Source: DATGXB01 sp035298905 | Lineage (GTDB): Bacteria; Cyanobacteriota; Cyanobacteriia; Cyanobacteriales; Nostocaceae | Assembly: GCA_035298905.1 (NCBI GenBank) | Contig: DATGXQ010000082.1 | Span: 1-15,793 of the forward strand | Direction: 5' to 3' | Length of the DNA: 15,793 nt | In this document: positions 7,801-15,600 of the stretch, piece by piece | How the letters are laid out: each line of letters starts with the position of its first letter | How positions within the stretch are numbered: position 1 is the first letter of the stretch | Made by a program: the position numbers and the translations under genes | The notes under the pieces: model-generated | Databases searched by the model: none | Seen by the model: only the letters and a program-made list of their open reading frames with translations | Told to the model about the DNA's origin: nothing

Positions 7801-9675
7801 ATATCGTAGACGCTCTTGGGGGTATTTGGGGTCTAGTGGTACATAAGCGCCACCTGCTTTGAGAATCCCCAATAAACCTACAATCATTTCCACCGAGCGC
7901 TCTAGATACATACCCACTAGGGTTTCTGGTTGCACACCCAAGTCTTGTAAATAATGTGCTAGTTGATTAGCACGATGATTTAACTCCCTATAAGTCAAAA
8001 TTTGATCTGCACATCTAACTGCTATGGCATCAGGAGTTTTTTGAACTTGCTGTTCAAACAGTTGATGAATACATTGATCTTGAGGATATTTTACTTGAGT
8101 ATGATTCCATTCTTGGCATATTTGATATTTTTCTGCTTCTGTTAAGAAAGGTAATTGATTGATAGGCTGTTCTGGATCTATGACTACATTTGTCAATAAT
8201 GTTTGGAAATGACCTGCCATGCGAGCAATAGTTTCTGGGTCAAACAAATCTGTGTTATACTTCCATATTCCCACTAAACCCTGTTCGCTTTCGTCTATCA
8301 TCAATGTCAAGTCAAACTTGGCTGTTTGTGTTTCGGAAGTAAAGGGTTGAAGAGTTACCCCCGGTAATACTAGCGGTTTTTTAGGCACATTCTGAAATAC
8401 GAACATGACCTGAACTAGCGGTGAATAACTTAAAGAACGCTCTAGTTGCAAAGCTTCTACCACTTGCTCAAATGGTACATCTTGATGAGCGTACCCTTGC
8501 AGGGTCATTTCCCGCACTTGTTCTAACAATTGGGTAAAAGTGAGATTTTCCCCAAACTGCACCCGTAAGACTAAAATATTAGCGATAAAGCCTATTAATG
8601 GTTCAATTTCGGCTTGGTTACGGTTAGCGATCGGTGAACCGATGAGAATATCATTTTGATTGCTGTAGCGATACAACAGGGTAGAAAATGCACTCAGCAG
8701 AGTCATGAACAAGGTGACACCAAGGTTTTGGCTGAGTTGTTGTAACTTTGCGGTTAACACTGAATCTAAAGTAAAGATTTGCACCTCTCCCCGATGACTT
8801 TGCACTGATGGTCGGGGGCGATCGCTTGGCAGTTGTAGTACAGAAGGCGCACCTGCTAATTGTTTTTTCCAGTAATCAAGTTGTAATTTTCCTAACTCCC
8901 CATCTATGCGCTGACGTTGCCAATGAGCATAATCTACATATTGGATAGCTAGTTCTGGTAAGGGAGATTGCTGACCCTGGCTGAAGCTTTGGTATAAAAT
9001 CCCTAGTTCTTGGATAAAGATATTTACTGACCAATAATCACAGATGATATGGTGCATCACAATCAACAGCACCCATTCTTGCTGCCCTAGCTGAATTAAG
9101 GTAGCATTTACCAGGGAATCGGCGGCTAAATCAAACTGCATCTGGGCGTGTTCTTGGGCATAATATCGCAGCTTATCTTCTTGTATACTTGCAGTTATAT
9201 CCCGCCAATCAAGTTGCTTGAGTTCTGTTTTGGCCTGCGGGGCGATCGCTTGCACTGGCTGATTATTAACCACAGGAAAATTGGTTCGTAGCACTTCATG
9301 ACGACGCAAAACCTCAGCAAATGCAGATTTAATCGCCGCTACATCAAGTTGTCCAGTAATACGGATGCCACCATGTTCATTATACGCTGTTGAACCTTGC
9401 AGTTGATCAAGAATCCATAATCTTTCTTGACCAAAAGAAAGGGGTAAGTTTTCACCTCTAGGAATAGTTGTAATTGTGGAAGAATGAGAAGGTTGAGCTT
9501 GATTAACTTGATTCAGAAACGCGAGTATTTCTGTTTTATACTCGGCTATTTGTTGACGCAGTTCTGGTGTCACAACCCCTTTATCCGCCCGATAACGTAA
9601 TTTATCCCCATCGGCGAAAACCTGAATATTTAATTGGCGCAGTTGAGATAGAAACTTAACTACATTTTTACTCAT
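4849..9675 (-). CDS. NRPS: docking-C-A(Asp)-PCP-E
   Basis: Complete 1608-residue single-module synthetase that adds Asp to the Thr-thiazole chain and epimerises it to the D form. Domain order: TubC-type N-terminal docking domain (1-56), C domain (74-510; HHIICDYWS, His208-His209, Asp213), A domain (515-1036), PCP (1050-1122; GGDS, Ser1087) and epimerisation domain (1130-1590). The A-domain code reads DLTKIGHVGK, which differs from the classic Asp code DLTKVGHIGK only by Ile/Val swaps. The ATG at 9675 is chosen because it has a GGAGG 7 bases upstream, overlaps the upstream stop as ATGA, and gives an intact docking domain. The stop overlaps the next ATG in the same way. The epimerase agrees with the type of C domain that opens the next gene. 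Cytoplasmic. Asn is the main alternative substrate but is less likely, because its usual code has Glu where His830 stands here. Confidence 0.97.
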   Translation of the reverse strand: MSKNVVKFLSQLRQLNIQVFADGDKLRYRADKGVVTPELRQQIAEYKTEILAFLNQVNQAQPSHSSTITTIPRGENLPLSFGQERLWILDQLQGSTAYNEHGGIRITGQLDVAAIKSAFAEVLRRHEVLRTNFPVVNNQPVQAIAPQAKTELKQLDWRDITASIQEDKLRYYAQEHAQMQFDLAADSLVNATLIQLGQQEWVLLIVMHHIICDYWSVNIFIQELGILYQSFSQGQQSPLPELAIQYVDYAHWQRQRIDGELGKLQLDYWKKQLAGAPSVLQLPSDRPRPSVQSHRGEVQIFTLDSVLTAKLQQLSQNLGVTLFMTLLSAFSTLLYRYSNQNDILIGSPIANRNQAEIEPLIGFIANILVLRVQFGENLTFTQLLEQVREMTLQGYAHQDVPFEQVVEALQLERSLSYSPLVQVMFVFQNVPKKPLVLPGVTLQPFTSETQTAKFDLTLMIDESEQGLVGIWKYNTDLFDPETIARMAGHFQTLLTNVVIDPEQPINQLPFLTEAEKYQICQEWNHTQVKYPQDQCIHQLFEQQVQKTPDAIAVRCADQILTYRELNHRANQLAHYLQDLGVQPETLVGMYLERSVEMIVGLLGILKAGGAYVPLDPKYPQERLRYMLNNSQVLVLLTQEKLLDFLPSFSANIISLDTDWQAVISVQSQENPVCQNNINNLAYVIYTSGSTGEPKGVAIEHKSILNYYYSITERLEFKPQSNFALVSTISADLGNTVIFPSLCTGGTLHVLSEQLVFDADGCAAYFQRYAIDYLKIVPSHLAALQASTTQNTLTQNTVLPRQTLILGGEAASTDWVESIQALAPKCTIVNHYGPTEATVGVLTYQLEKNPQNIKCTTLPLGRPLANTQIYILDSYMQPVPIGVPGEIYIGGAGLARGYCQHPELTAQKFIPNPFDDRFSPLLYKTGDLARYLPDGNIQFLGRIDQQVKIRGFRIELEEIATVLTTHPQVKEAIVIDREDTPNHKRLVAYITTDADALASSELFAFLKHQLPEYMIPSSFVILPALPLTPNGKVDRRALPVPELEKVREDEFVAPQTPIEQSLAAIWQEVLNLPQVSINDNFFAIGGDSILSIQVVSRAKQVGIQITPKQLFQYQTVAELARVANTATPLLAQQGIVTGEVPLTPIQKWFFEQNWSEPHHYNQSVMLQVPNTFNPQFLAQAVKHLLKHHDALRLQFINHAGKWQQINHGLEDTVPFEQIDLSPVPQSQQLTALEEIAAARQASFSLSTAPLMRVVLFNLGNGCEGRLLIIIHHLVVDGVSWRILLEDLLSIYQQLKQGERIQLPQKTTAFQDWAMHLSDYAQSNDLQQQLNYWLNLPWSKVAPLPVDQPVNKDDNTVANANEISVELNQQQTDALLKEVSSAYNTQINDVLLTALAQTLRKWTGKANLVIDLEGHGRENLFEEVDLSRTVGWFTTIFPVLLRLENITDSGETLKAVKEQLREIPGHGIGYGILRYLNPDKEICTKLQALPQADIRFNYFGQFTQERFMEVSWQFDAKSRDFERSSQGDRPYLLDVNAMVVEGKLQITWTYCDKIHHNATVSRLAQKYIEELQKLIDHCLSPDIQGYTPSDFPEAGLSQQQLDNLLAELGI
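4906..6288 (-). other. Epimerisation domain
   Basis: Inverts the alpha carbon of the carrier-bound Asp residue. Motifs in order: LTPIQKWFFEQ, HHLVVDGVSWRILLEDL (His1270-His1271, Asp1275), DLEGHGRE, RTVGWFTTIFP, GIGYGILRYL and FNYFGQF. All match the standard E-domain signatures, with no catalytic residue missing. A tail (YTPSDFPEAGLSQQQLDNLL) follows, of the kind that contacts the next synthetase in E-to-C subunit junctions. Confidence 0.94.
6310..6528 (-). other. Peptidyl carrier domain of the epimerising module
   Basis: Carrier domain with INDNFFAIGGDSILS, Ser1087 as the phosphopantetheine site. The GGDSI form of the motif is characteristic of carriers that precede an epimerisation domain, and one follows here. 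Confidence 0.93.
6884..6909 (-). repeat. 26-base repeat, copy 1 (A7-coding)
   Basis: A 26-base tract identical to 14308-14333. It encodes the KTGDLARYL part of motif A7 in the Asp A domain. Shared ancestry or conversion between modules explains it better than an independent element. Confidence 0.8.
7288..7315 (-). repeat. 15-base in-frame tandem duplication
   Basis: A 13-base string starting at 7288 recurs exactly at 7303, a period of 15 bases that keeps the reading frame. It encodes TQNTL/TQNTV at residues 788-797 of the Asp A domain, in a surface-loop region between A4 and A5. Confidence 0.8.
8146..9456 (-). other. Condensation domain, probable LCL, with atypical HHxxxDY
   Basis: Joins the upstream thiazole-bearing donor to Asp. 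It opens with LPLSFGQERLWILDQL, typical of LCL domains, and continues with the HQDVPFEQVVEAL and FDLTLMI motifs. The catalytic motif is HHIICDYWS, with both His (208, 209) and Asp213 present but Tyr214 in place of the usual Gly. It follows a Cy/Ox module with no epimerase, so an L-type or achiral donor is expected. Confidence 0.88.
9508..9675 (-). other. TubC-type N-terminal docking domain
   Basis: Residues 1-56 fit the small NRPS docking fold named after TubC of tubulysin synthesis. The pattern is a leading helix (FLSQLRQLNIQVF), a hairpin with GDKLRYRA and KGVVTPELR, and a closing helix (EYKTEILAFL). In that family the domain binds a short C-terminal motif of the upstream synthetase and fixes subunit order. 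The partner here should be the acidic tail of the protein encoded just upstream. Confidence 0.85.
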
Positions 9676-12600
9676 ATTTCTTCCTCCTCTTGTTCTATCT
9701 CTGTTGCTACCAATTGGTTATTTTCTAATGATTGTCCCATCCAATTAACCGTTTCAATATATTCAGCTATATTACCGATGCTGGGGTCATCAAAAAATTG
9801 GCGTAGTGGTATCTCAATTTTAAAAACTTCCCGAATCCGAGAAATTAACCTTGTGGCTAACAAAGAATCACCACCAAGATCAAAGAAATTATCGTCAATG
9901 CTAATTTGCTCTAAACTCAACAAATCTTTTAACATTTCCACTAACTGTTCTTCAACTGAACTGCGGGGAGCAATAAACACTTTTTCTGTCTGTGACTCAA
10001 CTAGCTCAGGTTGTGGTAATCCTTTATAGTTGATTTTGCCATTGGCACTCAAAGGTAAAGCTTCCAGTTGCATGAACGTTTTAGGTATCATGTATTCTGG
10101 CAGCTTTTGACGTAAATAATTCCGTAGTCTGTCAGTAAGGGAATTTGCTTTTTGTCCAGAATCGGTAGTAAACCATTGTTGAGTTTGGGCTAAGTCAATT
10201 TTGCCGCCCACAAAACTATACAGTAAGATATGACTGGGTTCTAAATCCAATAATGACCTTAATTCACGAAACTCTAAATAACCAATCGGACACAAACCTA
10301 GTGAATAATTTGGAGCTTGATTCATCAACAATTGACCAATATGACCTGCTTCTAGGAAACAGAAGTTTTGAGCTAATTCTCCATACATGGGTGCAATTGC
10401 CCTTAACTGCCCAATTAAGAATATGGCAAAACCTGACTGCTCAAAAATTTCTCGATTACCACCGTAAAAATTCGGCTCAATTTCTGGATTGTCCGAAAGT
10501 AAAACTATGCGATGTTGAGAAGTGTCATAGTAATAAAAACCTGCTTCCAGTCCTTGTACAGCATCAGGTTTAATTAAGATATAAGTCTGTACTGGATAAA
10601 GGCTACCGGCGGAAGGATAGCGATATTTAGGTAGAGGATAATTTGCCAATGGCATTGGTAAAAGACAACTTAAAAATTGACTAAATTCTGCTAAAGAAAT
10701 AGTTTGATTTAAAAATTGTCGATAACTTTGACGCGCTAGGTAAGCTTGACTGAGGGCTTGATCAAATTCTACTTTGGGTAATTCAATTGTCTGATGTGAG
10801 GCTGGTAGTTTTCTTATTCCTGGTTGTTGGAGTTTAAATTCAATCCGTTCTAAAGGATCAACTATTACTCCTGTTAGTTGTTGCGGATCTGTGGCTTCGC
10901 TTTGAGTTGGTTGGATCTGAGATTTTGAGTCAGGAACAATGTAGGCTACCAAGCGTTTGTTTTCCCTTGATTCTCCTACTGTGGTGACAATAGCTTCTTT
11001 AACTTCTGGGTGCTGCCTTAATACTACCTCAATTTCCCCAAGTTCCACTCGGTAGCCATTGATTTTGACTTGGAAATCTTCTCTACCCAGAAACTCAATA
11101 TTACCATCTGGTAAATATCTTCCTAAATCACCAGTTTTGTACAATCTTTCTTGAGTAACTGGGTGAGTAATAAAACTTGCTGCTGTCTTTTCGGGATTTT
11201 TCCAATATCCCTGCGCTAGTCCAACCCCAGCAATATACAGTTGTCCTGATACCCACGTTGGACAAGGCTGCATTAATTCATTCAAGACATAAAAGCGTTG
11301 GTTCTGTAAAGGTTTACCATAGGGAATACTTTTCCAATTTGGTTGTATTTCCTGAATAGGATAATAAATAGACCAAATAGAAGCTTCTGTTGCTCCTCCT
11401 AAACTGATAATTTTAGCATTTGGTGCGATCGCCTGAATTTGTGTTGGTAAATTGAGGGGAATCCAATCTCCACTTAATAAAACTAATTGCAACGATAGTT
11501 TTATGGTGTCTGGTCTACCTGTGAGGTACTCTACCAACATTTGCATTAAGGCTGGAACGGTATTCCACAAAGTAATTTTGTGAGTAATAATTAATTCTAA
11601 CCAGTGGTGAGGATCTTTGGTTTTTTCTGGTGCAGGAATAACTATAGATCCCCCTGCGGCTAAAACTCCAAAAATGTCATATACTGACAAATCAAAGTTT
11701 AAGGCTGATAAAGCTAAAACCTTATCTGTTTCTTTTACTCCCCAACGTTGATTAATATCTAATATAGTATTAACTGCCCCTTGATGGTCAATCATTACTC
11801 CTTTGGGTACACCTGTAGAACCAGAAGTATAAATTACATAGGCTAAATCAGTTATTTTTTGTTCTGATGGTAATTCCTCAAAATCCAGTTCTCCCAATTC
11901 TTCAAAGTCAACTAATAAACATTTAACTTCTGTTGGTAAAGCTAACTCTTCTTTTAACCAAGATTGAGTTAAAACTGTTTTGACTTCTCCTTGTTCCAGC
12001 AGATATGAACGGCGATCACCTGGTAATTCTACATCAATTGGTAAATAAGCTGCACCAGAAATTAAAATACCTAAAACTGCAACAATTTGTTCCCATCCCT
12101 TCTGCATAGCTACTGCTATCAGTTGATTAGGTTTAGCACCTAATTCTCTCAGTTGATGAGCGATTTTGTTAGCACGGTTGTACAATTCCTGATAAGTGAA
12201 ATGGCGTTGGGGAGTGATAATGGCGATCGCTTCACCATTAACTTTAACTTGTTCTAAAAATAAACCATGTAAAGTTTTAGGAGAAATTTCTGTTGCGGTT
12301 TGATTAACCGCCGCTATTAATTGCAGTTGAGATGATGGTAAAAGTTCTGGATTAATTTGCGTCCAAGCACTATCAGAAGTTGCTAGATTTTGCAGAAGTT
12401 GACAATAAGTTGCAAACATATCATCTAGCATACCAACAGGAAATAATTCCTCTATGGCATCCCAGTTGAAAATTAATTTTCCGTCTTCTTCATAAACTTG
12501 ATGATCTAACCAGACTTGGGGAGTTTGGCTAATACCATAAACTAATTCTCCCAATTGTGTCAGGCTAAATTCTTCTTTGGCTAAGGAATCAAGACCCAAA

Positions 12601-15600
12601 ATACTGGTAAATACTACCCCCATTGGTTGATAACTACCACGTTGGCGACGCAATTCTCGCTGTACTTCTACACCGCTAAAATATTGATGATCTAAATCTT
12701 GCCAAAGTTGTTGTTGTAGGCGTTGAGCGCGATTTGTAAATGAATCTGCCAGGGAATTATCCACTTCTAATAAATTCAAAGAAGTGAAATCTCCTACTAA
12801 TTCATTAACTTGAGGGTGTAAAGGTAAACGATTAAATAAAGTCAGATTTAGGGTAAATTTTGGACTCTTATCCCACAAGGTTAAAGTTTCCCCAAAAGCT
12901 GCTAATAAGACAATGGAAGGAGTTAAATTAGCCTGTACAGCTTTGTTTTTGAGTTGTTGCCAATGTTCTGGACTAAGTTGGGATCTATGTCTTTGGAATT
13001 TGGGTATTTGTGTGTTGTCCAGATTTCTAATTAATGGTAGTTCTGGGGCTGGTGGGAGAGTAGCAAGACGATTTAACCAATATTGGCGATCGCGTTGATA
13101 TTGTGGTGTATTTTTAAAAGCTAATGCCCCAAAAATATAATCTGAAAATGATAATTCTATTTTGGGTAATTCACTATCAATATTTTGGTAAAGTTGCCAC
13201 CACTGTTGACCAATTAAATTTAAACTCCAAGCATCGGCAATTAAAGCATCTATACTTAAATGCAAACGGGTAAGCTTTTGATTTAAAATACTTGCTCGAA
13301 TTTCAAATAATGGCCATTTGTCCGCCGGTAAGATGTGATGGGACATTTCCTGACGGATAGATTCTAATCCTTTGGTAACAGTTTGGGGTAACTGTTGACT
13401 AAAATCTACCACTGCAAATTGATAGGGAGGAACAGATTCTAAAATCTGTTGTTGACCATTTGTTAAAAATATTGCTCGCAGCATATCATGATGTTTAACT
13501 AATTGCTGCCAAGCTTGATTTAGCCTTTCTAGGTTTAAGTTTTCACAATCAAGTTCAAAATAAGCATGACTGGCCACATTACCTAAATCAAAGGTAGAAT
13601 CACGACCTAACCAGTAAGCTTGTTGAATATCTGTGAGGGGAAAAGGTTGATAGCGTTGTTCTGGATGTGGGACAATTTCCGGTAAAGTGGGGTCTAGTTT
13701 TTGTGTTCCAGATGCAATTTGTCGTAATTCATGTATAACTTGCTCAAGTTGTGATACGGTGGGAGATTGGAAGAGCGATCGCAAGGGTACTTCTACTTCA
13801 AAAGCTAGTCGCAGTCTGGTAATAATCTGCGTAGCTAATAGGGAATGTCCCCCCAGTTCAAAGAAGTTATCATGAATCCCCACTGGTACACCCAAAACAG
13901 TAGTAAAGATATTAGCAATTAATTCTTGAGTTAGGTTTTGAGGTGGAACAAATTCTGTAGCGGAAATTGTTGATCCTTCAGGAACAGGTAAAGCTTTACG
14001 GTCAACTTTACCATTAGCAGTTAATGGCAGTTTTTCCAGTAGCACAAAGGCACTGGGAATCATGTAATCTGGTAATTTTTGTTTGAGGAAATTGTATATT
14101 TCCGATGTTGTGGGTGATGGAAATTCAGGGACAATATAAGCTACTAAACGTTTGTTTCCTGGTTGGTCTTCTCTCGCACAAACTACTACTTGTTGCACTT
14201 TGGGATGTGAGCCTAATAAGGCTTCAATTTCTCCCAGTTCGATGCGGAAACCGCGAATTTTTACTTGGTGATCAATGCGTCCCAGATACTCAATTTCTCC
14301 CGATGACAAATAACGGGCTAAATCACCAGTTTTGTAAAGTTTGGCTTGTTTGTCAGTGCTAAATGGGTGAGGAATAAACCTTTGTGCTGTTAATTCTGGA
14401 CGGTTAAGATAACCTTTGGCTAAACCTGCACCACCAATATACATTTCCCCAGCTACGCCAACAGGTACGGGTTGTTTGTATTGATCTAAGATATATATTT
14501 GTAAGTCAGGAATTGCACAACCAATATTACTAGCATGACTGTCAAGATCAGCAATAGTCAATGGGTGATAAGTGACATGAACCGTAGTTTCGGTGATGCC
14601 ATACATATTAACTAATTGGGGAGTACGATCGCCATGTTTAGCAAACCAAGGTTTTAAACTTTGCATTTCCAAAGCTTCCCCACCAAAAATCACATAGCGT
14701 AGGCTGAGTTGATAGTCATTTGCTAATAATTCATCAGCCTCTATCAGTTGACGAAAAGCGCTAGGAGTTTGATTGAGAACTGTAATTTTTTCTGTACACA
14801 ATAACTTATAAAATTCTAATGGTGAGCGACTTATTTCATAAGGTACTACTACAATCTTTCCTCCATAAATCAATGCTCCCCAAAGTTCCCACACAGAGAA
14901 ATCAAAAGCATAGGAATGGAAGAAAGTCCAGATATCATGATTGTGAAAATGATACCAATTTTGTGTGGCTGCAAACAGTCGCAGGACATTTCTATGAGAG
15001 ATTAAAACTCCTTTGGGTTCGCCTGTAGAACCAGAGGTGTAAATAATATAAATCAAATTATCTGGCTTGACTGTACACAGAGGATTTTTGCTACTGTGCT
15101 GAGAAATTATCTGCCATTCACTATCTAAACAAACTATGGTGGCTGTATTTTCAGGTATCAATGCTGTTAATTTTTCCTGTGTCACTAATACAGACACTTG
15201 GGAATCTTTGAGCATATAATCCCAGCGTTCAGGAGGATGAGCCGGATCTATTGGCACATAAGCTGCACCCGCTTTGATAATACCTAAAATGCCAACAATC
15301 ATTTCTAGGGAACGTTCCACACAAAGCCCTACTAAAACTTCAGATCCTACTCCCAAAGATTGCAAATAGTGGGCTAACTGATTAGCTTTTTCATTTAACT
15401 GTTGGTAGGTAAGTTGTTGACTTTCATATACTACCGCCACTGCTTGGGGATTGCGCTCAACTTGTTCTTCAAATAACTGATGGATATACTTATTCTGGGG
15501 ATAATTTGCGTTTGTTTGATTCCATTCCTTTAGTAATTGATATTTTTCTGATGCTGTTAACATTTCTAACTGACCAATAGGCAGTTCTGGATTTTTTACT

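Larger units (their letters stand above)
6568..8133 (-). other. Adenylation domain, predicted Asp
   Basis: Core motifs are A2 (KAGGAYVPLDP), A3 (YTSGSTGEPKG at 685-695), A5 (NHYGPTEATV), A7 (YKTGDLARYL), A8 (GRIDQQVKIRGFRIELEEIA) and A10 (NGKVDR, Lys1031). The pocket residues D731, L732, T735, K774, I804, G806, H830, V838, G839 and K1031 give DLTKIGHVGK. The DLTK start and His at the seventh place point to aspartate. A loop at residues 788-797 carries a short tandem repeat (TQNTL/TQNTV). Confidence 0.83.

Noticed and set aside
8146..9456. The gene 2 C domain as inactive because Gly is replaced by Tyr in HHxxxDG
   Set aside because: Both catalytic-region His and the Asp are present and the rest of the domain is well formed. 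The change alone does not argue for loss of function.
10253..10573. A 106-codon open frame on the plus strand
   Set aside because: It lies wholly antisense to the conserved Ox domain, shows no recognisable protein features and no convincing ribosome binding site. It is a shadow of the real frame.
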